Source of the DNA: Roseomonas sp. 18066
GTDB taxonomy: Bacteria; Pseudomonadota; Alphaproteobacteria; Acetobacterales; Acetobacteraceae
Length of the DNA stretch: 33,553 bases
NCBI RefSeq assembly: GCF_902706185.1
Contig: NZ_CACSJM010000060.1
Span: 1 to 33,553 of the forward strand
Direction of reading: 5' to 3'
The notes beneath the pieces were generated by a model. That model searched no databases and was not told where the DNA came from. It saw only the letters and a list, made by a program, of their open reading frames with translations. Positions within the stretch are counted from its first letter, which is position 1, and each line of letters starts with the position of its first letter. Below, piece after piece: positions 15,842 to 23,746 of the stretch. The position numbers and the translations under genes were made by a program.

Positions 15842-15895
15842 ATGAGCAACGACGAAGAAGGGCGCGGTGAAGCGCTCTGTGGAGGCGCGGCATGA
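15842..15895 (+). CDS. Possible 17-codon leader frame overlapping the next gene
   Basis: ATG 15842 opens a frame encoding MSNDEEGRGEALCGGAA whose TGA overlaps the ATG of the next gene as ATGA. No clear SD precedes it, and the downstream gene has its own GGAGG, so this could be chance. It is listed because of the exact overlap. Confidence 0.2.
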   Translation: MSNDEEGRGEALCGGAA

Positions 15896-16482
15896 AGCCG
15901 TATGTCCCGCAGCGCCCCTGGCCGATGGCCGCGGGCGCGGCCGGCCGCTCCGGGGAGGCGGCCGGTTCGGTCCAGGGATCGGTCCAGGGATCGGTCCAGC
16001 CGGCGCGCGAGGTGGCCCTGCTGTCGGGGCTGCGGCGGGCGCAGGGCAGCCTCGAGGCGCTGGGCCAGGCCCTGCCCGGCTGGCACCACCTGGCGCATTC
16101 CCAGGCCCTGGCCGCGCATCTGGCCCTGCTGGAGGCGCTGGCGGCCGAGGCGCTGCACCGCGTCGACTTCATCCTGTCGCGGCTGGGCGCCGGCAGCGAG
16201 GCCGGCCCGGCCACCACCCCCGGCTGGATCGGCGCCGCCGAGCTGGCCTACCCAAAGGATTCCGACGCCGGCAGCGATGCCGCCCTGGCGGCGCTGGCGC
16301 ATTGGGCGCTTGGCCGGCTGGCGGCGCGCGGCCTGGCGTTGGCGATGCTGGCGCATGAGGCCGGCGAGTACCAGGCGGCGCATCTGCTGCGCCTCTCGGT
16401 CGAGGAGGGGCGGGCGGTGGCGCGCGGCCTGGTGCCGCATCTGACGCCGCGGCGCACCCTGTCGGCGCCGCGGCTGCACTGA
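15892..16482 (+). CDS. Hypothetical helical protein, 196 residues
   Basis: No family recognised. GGAGG (15881-15885) precedes the ATG by six bases. After a Pro/Gly-rich N-terminus there is a GSVQ-GSVQ-GSVQ repeat (about residues 25-36) encoded by a 12-base DNA tandem repeat, then an almost entirely alpha-helical, Ala/Leu-rich body with many His residues (LPGWHHLAHSQALAAHLALLEALAAEALHRVDF) and a later LAHEAGEYQAAHLLRL helix. No signal peptide or membrane helix is evident. It lies downstream of the kinase/regulator/Crp operon on the same strand and may be one of its outputs. Confidence 0.7.
   Translation: MKPYVPQRPWPMAAGAAGRSGEAAGSVQGSVQGSVQPAREVALLSGLRRAQGSLEALGQALPGWHHLAHSQALAAHLALLEALAAEALHRVDFILSRLGAGSEAGPATTPGWIGAAELAYPKDSDAGSDAALAALAHWALGRLAARGLALAMLAHEAGEYQAAHLLRLSVEEGRAVARGLVPHLTPRRTLSAPRLH
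15967..15999 (+). repeat. 12-bp tandem repeat, 2.75 copies, coding
   Basis: TCGGTCCAGGGA occurs at 15967-15978 and 15979-15990, with a partial third copy to 15999. It encodes repeated Gly-Ser-Val-Gln. Because the unit is a multiple of three, copy-number change would keep the frame. Confidence 0.9.
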
Positions 16483-16494
16483 AGGGTCGGCCGC

Positions 16495-17094
16495 TTACCG
16501 CGGCTTCTCCAGCTGCCAGGTCAGGTGCGAGCGCACCGCCGGCCATTCGCCGGCGATGATGCTGTAGACGCAGCTGTCGCGCAGCGTGCCGTCCTTGGCG
16601 CGCTGGTGGTTGCGCAGCACGCCGTCCAGCCTGGCGCCCAGCCGCTCGATGGCGCGGCGGCTCTGGTGGTTCATGAAATGCGTGCGCAGCTCCACCGCCA
16701 GGCAGTCCAGCGCCTCGAAGGCATAGCCCAGCAGCAGCAGCTTGGCCTCGGTGTTCAGCCCGCTGCGATGCGTGGCGCGGGCGTACCAGGTGGAGCCGAT
16801 CTCCAGCCGCGGCCCGGCCAGCTCGATGTTCATGTAGGTGGTCTGGCCGACCACCCTGCCGGAGCGCCGGTCGATCACCGTGAAGGGCAGCATGGCGCCC
16901 GCCGCCTGCAGCGCCAGGCGGCGGGCGATCTCGGCGGCCATCGCCTCGGGCTCCGGCACGCTGGTGTACCAGAGCCGCCACAGCTCGCCGTCGCGGGCGG
17001 CGTCGCAGAGCGCGTCGTGATGCGCCGTCTCCAGCGGGACCAGCGCGACGAGGTCGCCCTGCAAGGTGACGGGAGCAAGCGGGGTGGCAGCCAT
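16495..17094 (-). CDS. GNAT family N-acetyltransferase (RimJ/RimL-like)
   Basis: Acyl-CoA-dependent acetyltransferase of 199 residues. It opens with the VTLQGDLVALVPLE strand, has the YMNIELAGPRLEIGSTWYARATHRSGLNTEAKLLLLGYAF core with motif A, and ends with FMNHQSRRAIERLGARLDGVLRNH, the usual RimJ/RimL motif B. Acceptor is unknown. AGGAG lies ten bases before the ATG at 17094. It is divergent from the MocR regulator gene across 83 bases with phased repeats, which suggests that regulator may control it. Confidence 0.88.
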   Translation of the reverse strand: MAATPLAPVTLQGDLVALVPLETAHHDALCDAARDGELWRLWYTSVPEPEAMAAEIARRLALQAAGAMLPFTVIDRRSGRVVGQTTYMNIELAGPRLEIGSTWYARATHRSGLNTEAKLLLLGYAFEALDCLAVELRTHFMNHQSRRAIERLGARLDGVLRNHQRAKDGTLRDSCVYSIIAGEWPAVRSHLTWQLEKPR

Positions 17095-17118
17095 GGGCGA
17101 GGATCTCCTGAGGTCTTT

Positions 17119-17177
17119 CCCCTAGCGCCCACTGGCCCCATCCCCTAGGTCCACTCTTCTTTCGGTTATCAGTCCAC
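17119..17177. promoter_or_regulatory. Three phased direct repeats, candidate MocR operator
   Basis: A G(C/T)CCAC core occurs at 17127-17132, 17149-17154 and 17172-17177, spaced 22 and 23 bases, about two helical turns. The first two are each preceded by CCCCTAG (17119-17125 and 17142-17148). MocR regulators are known to bind direct repeats in the promoter they share with a divergent target. The last copy touches the ATG at 17178. Confidence 0.55.
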
Positions 17178-18692
17178 ATGCCGCGCCTGCCCGCCCCGCC
17201 GCTCTGGAACAGTTTTGCGCTAGACCCCGCCGGCGGGCTGTCGCGGCAGGAGCAGATCGTGCGCCATGTCCGCCAGGCGGTGCTGTCCGGCGCGCTGCGC
17301 CCCGGCGACCGGCTGCCCTCGACACGGCAGCTCGCCGAGGAGCTCGGCCTGGCGCGGCAGACCGTGGTGCTGGCCTTCGACCGCCTCCTCGCCGACGGTT
17401 TTTTGGTCATGCGCCCGGGGGCAGGCACCTTCGTCCCGGCGACCCTGCCGCTGCCCGGGCCGGAGGCGCCGCCGGTCACCACCCCCGACGGCCCGGCGCC
17501 GCGGCTTTCCGCCCGCGGGGAACGGATCAGAAGCCTGCCGCTGACGCCGCTGCGGCGCGAGCCCGGCCTGCTCGCCCCCGGCCTGCCGGCCCTCGAAGGC
17601 TTTCCCTGGGCGGTCTGGGGCCGGCTCTCCGCCCGGCTCTGGCGCGGCGCCGCGCGCGACCACCTGGCCTATTCCGACCCCGCCGGCCTGCCGGTGCTGC
17701 GCCAGGCCATCGCCGCGCATCTGGGCGCGACCCGCGGCCTAGTCTGCACGCCGGAAGATATCGTCGTCACCTCCGGCTCGCAGCAGGGCATCGACCTGGC
17801 GGCGCGGCTGCTGCTGGACCCGGGCGATGCCGCCTGGGTGGAAGACCCCGGCTATGTCGCCGGCCGCAGCGCGCTGGAGGCCGCCGGCGCCCGGCTGGTG
17901 CCCGTGCCCGTCGATGCCGAGGGCATCGTCGTCGCCGAGGGCCGCGCCCGGGCCCCTGGCGCGCGGCTGGCCCTGGTCTCGCCGGCGCACCAGTATCCGC
18001 TGGGGGTGGGCATGTCGCTGGCGCGGCGGCTGGCGCTGCTGGACTGGGCGGCGCAATCCGGCGCCTGGATCGTCGAGGACGATTACGACGGCGACTTCCG
18101 CTATGGCGGCGCGCCGTTGCGGCCGCTGCGCGCGCTGGGCGCCGGCCAGGCGGAGCGCTCGGTGCTGCATCTGGGCACCTTCGCCAAGATCCTGGCGCCG
18201 GGGCTGCGGCTGGGCTTCCTGGTCGCCCCGCGCGGCACGGCGGAAGCCTTCACCGCCGCCCGCGCCCTGGTCGACCGCCAGCCGCCGGGGCCGGCCCAGG
18301 CGGTGCTGGCCGCCTTCATCGCCGAGGGGCATCTGGCCGCGCATCTGCGCCGCATGCGGGCGCTCGCCGCCGAGCGGCGCGGCGCCCTGCTGGCCGCGCT
18401 GGAGCGCCATGCGGCGGACGACCTCGACTGGGGCGGCGCCGGGCCGGAGATGGGCCTGCACCTGGCCGCGCGCTTGACGAAGAACCCGCCCCCCGGCTTC
18501 GACCAGGCGGTGCAGGAGGCGGCGCGGGCGCGTGGGCTGCAGGTGCCGGCGCTCAGCCGCTATGCCGTGCTGCCGGGCAGCACGCCGCAGGGGCTGGTGC
18601 TGGGCTATGGCACCACGCCGACCGCGCAGATCGACGCCGCGGTGCAGCGGCTGGTCGCGGTGATCCGCGCGCTGCGGCGCCATCCCGGCTGA
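17178..18692 (+). CDS. MocR/PdxR-type GntR regulator with aminotransferase-like domain
   Basis: Fusion regulator of 504 residues. Residues about 24-90 are a GntR winged helix (RQEQIVRHVRQAVLSGALRPGDRLPSTRQLAEELG). From about 115 onward it is a fold-type I aminotransferase domain with HLAYSDPAGLPVLRQAIAAHLGATRG, the IVEDDYDGDFRY motif and the PLP lysine K337 in LGTFAKILAPGLRLGF. PLP binding is thus expected; effector and target are not known. The start at ATG 17178 has no good SD and abuts a repeat, so it may be leaderless or start further in. It is divergent from the GNAT gene and 58 bases upstream of the carbamoyltransferase-like gene. Confidence 0.9.
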   Translation: MPRLPAPPLWNSFALDPAGGLSRQEQIVRHVRQAVLSGALRPGDRLPSTRQLAEELGLARQTVVLAFDRLLADGFLVMRPGAGTFVPATLPLPGPEAPPVTTPDGPAPRLSARGERIRSLPLTPLRREPGLLAPGLPALEGFPWAVWGRLSARLWRGAARDHLAYSDPAGLPVLRQAIAAHLGATRGLVCTPEDIVVTSGSQQGIDLAARLLLDPGDAAWVEDPGYVAGRSALEAAGARLVPVPVDAEGIVVAEGRARAPGARLALVSPAHQYPLGVGMSLARRLALLDWAAQSGAWIVEDDYDGDFRYGGAPLRPLRALGAGQAERSVLHLGTFAKILAPGLRLGFLVAPRGTAEAFTAARALVDRQPPGPAQAVLAAFIAEGHLAAHLRRMRALAAERRGALLAALERHAADDLDWGGAGPEMGLHLAARLTKNPPPGFDQAVQEAARARGLQVPALSRYAVLPGSTPQGLVLGYGTTPTAQIDAAVQRLVAVIRALRRHPG

Positions 18693-18750
18693 CGCCGCCG
18701 CCAAGCCAGGGCAGGATGGCGCGCGAGGCCAGCCAGAGGACGCCGCCGCC

Positions 18751-19632
18751 ATGTTCCCGATCGCCGGGCGCGACCTGCTCGCGCTGGACGACCTGCCGCC
18801 CGACCAGATCATCGCCATCCTGGAGCGCGCGGTGGCGCTCGCCCGCTTCTGGTCGGCCCGTCGCATGCCGCAGAGCCTGGCCGGGCGCCGCCTGGCGCTG
18901 GTGGTCAATGATGGCGGCTGGCGCAACACCTCGGCCTTCGACCTGGGCATCCAGGCGATGGGCGGGCTCTGCGTGCCGGTGCCGCTGCGCCTCGACCAGC
19001 GCGAGGCGATCCCGGATCTCGCAGGCTATCTCGACAACTGGTTCGACGCCGTGGTCTGCCGCGCGCCGGGCCTGCCGGCGCTGCGGGCCCTGGCCGAGGC
19101 GGCGGTGGCGCCGGTGATCAATGCCCGCACCCGGCAGAACCACCCCTGCGAGGTGCTGGGCGACCTGGCCTGGTACACCCAGCGCCATGGCGGCATCGGC
19201 GGCATCACCGTCGCCGTGCTGGCGCCCGAGGGGAACATCCTGGGCTCCTGGCTGGAGGCGGCGGAGGTGCTGCCGCTGCAGGTGATCCAGCTCTATCCGG
19301 AGCGCTGGCACCTGCGCGGCGCCGGGCTGCCGGCGGGCTTCCGCGCCACCACCGACCTGGCGGCGCTGCATCAGGCGCAGATCATCGTCACCGATTGCTG
19401 GCCCGAGGGGGTGGCCGCCGGCGACGAGGCGCTGCTGCGCTACCAGGTGACGGGCGCCATGCTGTCCCGCCTGCGGCCCGACACCGCCTTCCTGCCCTGC
19501 CCGCCGGTGACCCGCGGCCAGGAGGTCTCGGCGGATGCCATGCTGCACCCGGCCTGCCGCGTCGTGCCCGCCAAGGCCTTTCTGCTGCACGCCCAGAACG
19601 CGCTGCTGGAATGGGTCTTCGGCCGGGTCTGA
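18751..19632 (+). CDS. Aspartate/ornithine carbamoyltransferase-like protein with degenerate carbamoyl-phosphate site
   Basis: Protein of 293 residues with the overall transcarbamoylase order but unusual motifs. The carbamoyl-phosphate loop, STRTR in true enzymes, reads GGWRNTSAF at 55-63, keeping one Arg (R58). The HPCEVLGDL motif (131-139) is conserved, as is NxRTRQN just before it. The second-domain HCLPAHRGEEV motif appears as LPCPPVTRGQEVS near 248-259, losing the HCLP His. It may use another acyl-phosphate, bind without catalysis, or be an unusual transcarbamoylase. AGAGGA lies ten bases before the ATG. It follows the MocR gene on the same strand. Confidence 0.75.
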   Translation: MFPIAGRDLLALDDLPPDQIIAILERAVALARFWSARRMPQSLAGRRLALVVNDGGWRNTSAFDLGIQAMGGLCVPVPLRLDQREAIPDLAGYLDNWFDAVVCRAPGLPALRALAEAAVAPVINARTRQNHPCEVLGDLAWYTQRHGGIGGITVAVLAPEGNILGSWLEAAEVLPLQVIQLYPERWHLRGAGLPAGFRATTDLAALHQAQIIVTDCWPEGVAAGDEALLRYQVTGAMLSRLRPDTAFLPCPPVTRGQEVSADAMLHPACRVVPAKAFLLHAQNALLEWVFGRV

Positions 19633-19653
19633 GACAGGCCGTGGCCGCGCGGC

Positions 19654-20739
19654 TCAGCCGGCCAGGAAAGCCTCGAAGCGCGCCAGCTCCGCGGCCAGGG
19701 CCTGGTCGAAGACCTTGGCGCGGGGGCGGGCTTCGGCGAAGCCGAGCTCCGCTTGCAGGCGGTTGTCGACAACCGACAGATTGGCCCAGCCGATGACGCG
19801 GTCGGCCCAGAGCAGCGGCAGCGCGTAATAGCCGAAGCGGCGCAGCGGCGGCGGGGTATAGGCCTCGAAACGGTATTCCCAGCCCCAGAGATGCGCGAAG
19901 CGGCGGCGGTCCCAGACGATCGGGTCGAAGGGCGCCAGGATGCGCACGTCGCGCGGCACGCTCGGGTTCTCGTCCAGGAAGCCGGCGGGCCAGGCGTAGC
20001 GCTCGCCCGCGACCTCGGCCTGTTCCATCGCGCCTTCCCGCAGCAGCTCCGCCAGCACCGGCGGCAGCAGGCCGAGCCCGGGGTTGCGCCGCGCCATCAG
20101 CTGCAGCGCGCCGCGCAGGCTGGGCAGCGGGGCGGGGGCCAGGATGCGGGCCAGCAGCAGCACGGCCTGGCGGGCGCGCTCGGCGGCGGGCAGGGGCGGC
20201 GCGCTGGCGGAGGCGGCCAGGGCATAGACGCGGATGCCCTCCTGCCGGTGGCTGACGCGCAGCAGGCCGAAATGCTGCAGGCTTTCCAACGCCCGCGTCG
20301 TCGCCTGGGAAAACCCGCCCCAGCCATTGATGGCGCGCTGCTTGCCGAAGGCGGCTTCCAGCGCGCGCGGATGGCAGGGGCCATGGGCGCGGACATAGTC
20401 AAGAACCTCGGCGGCCAGGCCTTGCGGCAGGTGGCGGCCATCGGCGGCCTCGGCGTCGTGACGGGGGTGCAGCAGCGCCTGGGTCGCCGGCGGCATGAAG
20501 CCATAGGCATGGAGGAAATCCTCCTCCAGGCCGAGGCGGGGGAAGCGGCGCTCCAATTGCCCGGCGCGATAGCCGCGCACGCGGTGGCGCAGGATCAGGT
20601 CCTGGGCGCGGGCGGGGGCGCGGATCGGATCGGCCTGGACGAAGCCCAGCCGGGCGATGGTGGCGCCGAGCTCGTCCAGGCCGCCCAGCGTCGCCCGCCG
20701 CGCCTGGGCGCGCAGCCAGCCGGGATCGGGCTTCGTCAC
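19654..20739 (-). CDS. Winged-helix DNA glycosylase-like protein (AlkX/YcaQ family)
   Basis: Member of the HTH_42 family, 361 residues. E. coli YcaQ (AlkX), a relative, is a glycosylase that opens DNA interstrand crosslinks and uses a QxD motif; here Q35-A-D37 occurs in RLGFVQADPIRAPARAQDLIL. Other family marks are the HAYGFMPP segment, GRHLPQGLAAEVLDYVRAHGP and the late ILAPFDPIVWDRRRFAHLWGWEYRFEAYTPP. The GTG start at 20739 overlaps the GST stop (GTGA), which fixes it. The pair GST plus glycosylase suggests handling of alkylating or electrophilic agents. Confidence 0.88.
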   Translation of the reverse strand: MTKPDPGWLRAQARRATLGGLDELGATIARLGFVQADPIRAPARAQDLILRHRVRGYRAGQLERRFPRLGLEEDFLHAYGFMPPATQALLHPRHDAEAADGRHLPQGLAAEVLDYVRAHGPCHPRALEAAFGKQRAINGWGGFSQATTRALESLQHFGLLRVSHRQEGIRVYALAASASAPPLPAAERARQAVLLLARILAPAPLPSLRGALQLMARRNPGLGLLPPVLAELLREGAMEQAEVAGERYAWPAGFLDENPSVPRDVRILAPFDPIVWDRRRFAHLWGWEYRFEAYTPPPLRRFGYYALPLLWADRVIGWANLSVVDNRLQAELGFAEARPRAKVFDQALAAELARFEAFLAG

Positions 20740-21395
20740 GCGGGCGCGCCCTCCCCGGCGAAGGGGAAGAGATGCCAGTAGGGCCGGGCACGGTCGCGGA
20801 TGGCGGCGATCGAGGGCCGCGCCTCCAGCCGGTCCAGATAGTTTTGGACATTGGGGAAGCGGCCACCCAGAGGATGGGTCCAGCTGGCATAGAACAGCGC
20901 CGGGGAGGCAGCGCAGTCGGCCAGGGTGAAGTCGGCGCCCGCCGCCCAGCCGGTGGCGGGAAGAGAATCCTCCAGCCAGGCATAGGCGGTGTCCAGCCGG
21001 GCCCGCGCCTGGGCGACGCCATGCGGGTCGCGCTGGCCCTCCGGGCGCAGGCTTTCGAAGACGATCGTCTGCTGCGGCGTCATGACGTAGTTGTCGAAGA
21101 CGCGGTCGAGGAAGCGGACCGGCAGCGCTGGCTTCGGGTCGGCCGGCAGCAGCCGGTGGTCGCCCTGGCGCAGGCCGAGATGCTCGACGATCACGCTGGC
21201 TTCGCGGACCAGCGCCTCGCCGTCGCGCAGCAGCGGCATATGCGCGATCGGCCACAGCCGGGCGAATTCGGCGCCGTTCTCCGGCGTGTCCGAGCTCATC
21301 AGCCGCCACTCGAACGGGATGGAAAGCTCCTCCAGCGCGATCAGCGCCTTCTGGCAATAGCTGGACAGCGGATGGCCATAGAACAGCAGCGACAT
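20736..21395 (-). CDS. Glutathione S-transferase family protein
   Basis: Cytoplasmic GST of 219 residues. The N-terminal thioredoxin-like domain has the HPLSSYCQKALIALEEL active-site segment (Ser/Cys near residues 11-14), the cis-Pro loop IAHMPLLRDG and the glutathione-binding REASVIVEHL. The C-terminal helical domain includes GADFTLADCAASPALFYA, the N-capping box of the family. GGGGAGG precedes the ATG at 21395. First gene of a two-gene minus-strand operon with the AlkX-like glycosylase, divergent from the ABC exporter genes. Confidence 0.92.
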   Translation of the reverse strand: MSLLFYGHPLSSYCQKALIALEELSIPFEWRLMSSDTPENGAEFARLWPIAHMPLLRDGEALVREASVIVEHLGLRQGDHRLLPADPKPALPVRFLDRVFDNYVMTPQQTIVFESLRPEGQRDPHGVAQARARLDTAYAWLEDSLPATGWAAGADFTLADCAASPALFYASWTHPLGGRFPNVQNYLDRLEARPSIAAIRDRARPYWHLFPFAGEGAPA

Positions 21396-21558
21396 GGCAG
21401 CCTCCCCGGGAGTCGCGCGATGCCCTCAGGGCTGGCCGGGATCGCCGTGCCGCGCAAGCCCCGGCGGCTGCCCGCCGCGCCGGTTTTCCGGCGAAATTTA
21501 CCGTTGCCTGCCGGCCGCTTCCGGTTCATGCCGCCAGGGCATGCTGCCATAGGCCCCG

Positions 21559-22236
21559 ATGCTCGAGCTCGTCGATATCACCCGCAGCTTCCGCGTCGGC
21601 CCCGGCACCATGCCGATCCTGCGCGGCGTTACCCTGCGGCTGCAGGCCGGGCAGCTGGTCTCCATCATGGGCGGCTCGGGCTCGGGCAAGTCAACGCTGA
21701 TGAACATCATCGGCCTGCTCGACAAGCCGACCGGCGGCGCCTACCGCATCGACGGCCAGGACGTGCTGCAGGCCGAAGCCCGCGCCTTGTCCCGCCTGCG
21801 CAACCGGCTGATCGGCTTCGTCTTCCAGTCTTTCTTCCTGCTGCCGCGGCTGAACGCCTGGCGCAACGTCGCCTTGCCCCTGCAGTATCGCGGGCTGCCG
21901 GAGGCGGAAGCCAGGCGCCGCGCCATCGCCATGCTGGGGCGGGTGGGCCTGGCCGACCGCACCGAGCATATGCCGGCCATGCTGTCGGGCGGGCAGAAGC
22001 AGCGGGTGGCGATCGCCCGCGCGCTGGTCGGCGAGCCGGCGGTGGTGCTGGCCGACGAGCCAACCGGCGCCCTCGACCCCAAGGTCGCCCAGGAGATCAT
22101 GGAGCTGTTCCTGTCGCTGAAGCGCGAGCTGAACGTGCTGATCCTGATCATCACCCACGACCCCGGCGTCGCCGCGCAATGCGAGCGCCGCCTGCTGCTG
22201 GCCGAGGGGCTGATCGCCGAGCAGGCGCCATGCTGA
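21559..22236 (+). CDS. MacB-like ABC exporter ATP-binding protein
   Basis: ATPase of 225 residues for a MacB/LolD-type exporter. Walker A is GGSGSGKST (38-46), the Q-loop lies in VFQSFFLLPRLN, the signature LSGGQKQRVAIARAL follows, then Walker B VVLADEPTGALD and the H-loop ITHDP. The LADEPTGALD form is typical of the MacB/LolD/FtsE branch. In MacB proper this domain is fused to the permease; here it is a separate gene whose last seven bases overlap the permease gene. First gene of the exporter cluster. Confidence 0.93.
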   Translation: MLELVDITRSFRVGPGTMPILRGVTLRLQAGQLVSIMGGSGSGKSTLMNIIGLLDKPTGGAYRIDGQDVLQAEARALSRLRNRLIGFVFQSFFLLPRLNAWRNVALPLQYRGLPEAEARRRAIAMLGRVGLADRTEHMPAMLSGGQKQRVAIARALVGEPAVVLADEPTGALDPKVAQEIMELFLSLKRELNVLILIITHDPGVAAQCERRLLLAEGLIAEQAPC

Positions 22237-23402
22237 GCCGCGTCGTCGCCGAGGCGGCCGCCAACCTGGTGGCGTCGCGGCAGCGCTCGGTCCTCGCCCT
22301 GGTCGGCATCCTGATCGGCGCCGCGGCGGTGATCGCCATGCTCAATATCGGCGCCATCGCCCGGCACGAGACGGTGCGGCAGTTCCGCCAGCTGGGCACC
22401 GACGTGCTGACGCTCCGGGTCGACGCGCCGACCGGCCTCGGCAGCTTCCGCCTGGCCGATGTCGAGGCGGTGCCGCAGGAGATCCCGGCGGTGCTCGACA
22501 TCGCCCCCTTCGTGCTGGGCGGCGGCACGCTGCTGCATGAGGGCATGACGGCGATGGGCACGCAGCTCGGCGTCAATGCCAGCTTCGCCTCGGTGGCGCG
22601 GCTCGCCCTGCGCGAGGGGCGCTTCATCTCGGCGCATGACCGCTTCGAGCTCTACATGGTGCTGGGCCATGGGCTGGCGCAGCAGCTCTCGGCGCCCTAC
22701 GCCCCGTTGCGCGTCGGCGCCTCGCTGCGGCAGGGGCGCTATGTCTTCACCGTCATCGGCATCCTGGCGCCGGTGCTGCAGAGCCCGATGATGCCGGTCG
22801 ATGTCGACGGCACCGCCTTCGTCTCCATCGCCAATGTCCGCCGGCTGATGCCCGACCCGCAGCTGTCCATGGCGGTGGCGCGCATCCATCCCGAGGCGGA
22901 GCCGGAGGTGGTGATGGCGGCGCTGCAGCGCTACTTCGCGCCGAAGCTGCGCGACGCGACGCTCGGGCTGCAGAGCGCGAAGCAGCTGCTGGCGGGGATG
23001 CAGTCGCAGATGCAGCTCTTCACCCTGCTGCTCGGCACGGTGGGCGGCATCGCCCTGGTGCTGGGCGGCGTCGGCGTGATGAACATCATGCTGGTCTCGG
23101 TCGCCGAGCGGAAGCGCGAGATCGGCGTGCGGCTGGCGATCGGCGCCGCCCCCGGCGACATCCGCCTGCTGTTCCTGGCCGAGGCGGTTATTCTTTCATT
23201 GGTCGGCGGCGCGCTGGGGGTGCTGCTGGGGTTGGGCGGCGCCTATGCCTTCGCCGGCGCCTCGGGCTGGGAATATATCTTCTCGCCCAGCGCCGCGCCG
23301 CTCGGCGCCGGCGTCTCGGTCGCCGTCGGCATCTTCTTCGGCTTCTACCCCGCCGTCATGGCCGCGCGGCTGGACCCGATCGAGGCGCTGCGGTCGGAGT
23401 AG
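22230..23402 (+). CDS. MacB-like ABC exporter permease (FtsX family)
   Basis: Inner-membrane subunit of 390 residues. One N-terminal membrane helix (SVLALVGILIGAAAVIAMLNIGA) precedes a periplasmic domain of about 220 residues, then three C-terminal helices with the FtsX core (GGIALVLGGVGVMNIMLVSVAERKREIGVRLAIGA) and the terminal ARLDPIEALRSE, a MacB hallmark. In MacAB-TolC machines the permease drives the adaptor and channel mechanically without moving substrate through the membrane. It overlaps the ATPase gene by seven bases; its 3' end is overlapped by 47 bases by an antisense lipoprotein gene. Confidence 0.93.
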   Translation: MLSRVVAEAAANLVASRQRSVLALVGILIGAAAVIAMLNIGAIARHETVRQFRQLGTDVLTLRVDAPTGLGSFRLADVEAVPQEIPAVLDIAPFVLGGGTLLHEGMTAMGTQLGVNASFASVARLALREGRFISAHDRFELYMVLGHGLAQQLSAPYAPLRVGASLRQGRYVFTVIGILAPVLQSPMMPVDVDGTAFVSIANVRRLMPDPQLSMAVARIHPEAEPEVVMAALQRYFAPKLRDATLGLQSAKQLLAGMQSQMQLFTLLLGTVGGIALVLGGVGVMNIMLVSVAERKREIGVRLAIGAAPGDIRLLFLAEAVILSLVGGALGVLLGLGGAYAFAGASGWEYIFSPSAAPLGAGVSVAVGIFFGFYPAVMAARLDPIEALRSE

Positions 23403-23583
23403 CGGGGCCATCCAGCATGATCGGCGCGCCGCCGGTGGGCTCGGCGATGCCGGGCACCGGGAAGGCGCCCGGCTGGAAGGCCATGTCGGGGATGATGGGC
23501 GGCGCGCGCAGCACCGCGGGCTCCGCGCAGCCGGCCAGGGCGGCCAATGCCGCCAGCCCGATCCGTCCCGCCGCTCGCCGCAT
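23356..23583 (-). CDS. Small lipoprotein, antisense within the exporter cluster
   Basis: A 75-residue frame with a textbook lipoprotein signal: MRRAAGRIGLAALAALAGC with the lipobox LAGC and lipidated Cys19. The mature part is short, proline-rich and unstructured-looking (AEPAVLRAPPIIPDMAFQPG and so on). GGGAG lies six bases before the ATG, a good ribosome binding site. It is opposite in strand to the flanking exporter genes and its end overlaps the permease gene. No family recognised. A proline-rich small lipoprotein could be an entericidin-like or envelope-anchored peptide. Confidence 0.62.
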   Translation of the reverse strand: MRRAAGRIGLAALAALAGCAEPAVLRAPPIIPDMAFQPGAFPVPGIAEPTGGAPIMLDGPATPTAAPRSGPAARP

Positions 23584-23746
23584 GCCCGTCTCCCGCCGCA
23601 GGCCTGAGACATGCCCGCATTCGACCCCCGCCGCAATCCGCGGCAGCCCCGATGCGCGGGGCGAAAGCGCCATTGCATCCGGGGTGCCCGGAATGGGATA
23701 CGGAAGCTTGGCGGCCCTGGCCCGCGCGAGGAGATGGCTTTTGTCG

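Noticed and set aside
21478..21493. CGCCGG-TTTT-CCGGCG hairpin as a terminator
   Set aside because: It lies in a divergent promoter region between the GST and ABC genes, where no transcript ends; it could be an operator but nothing supports that.
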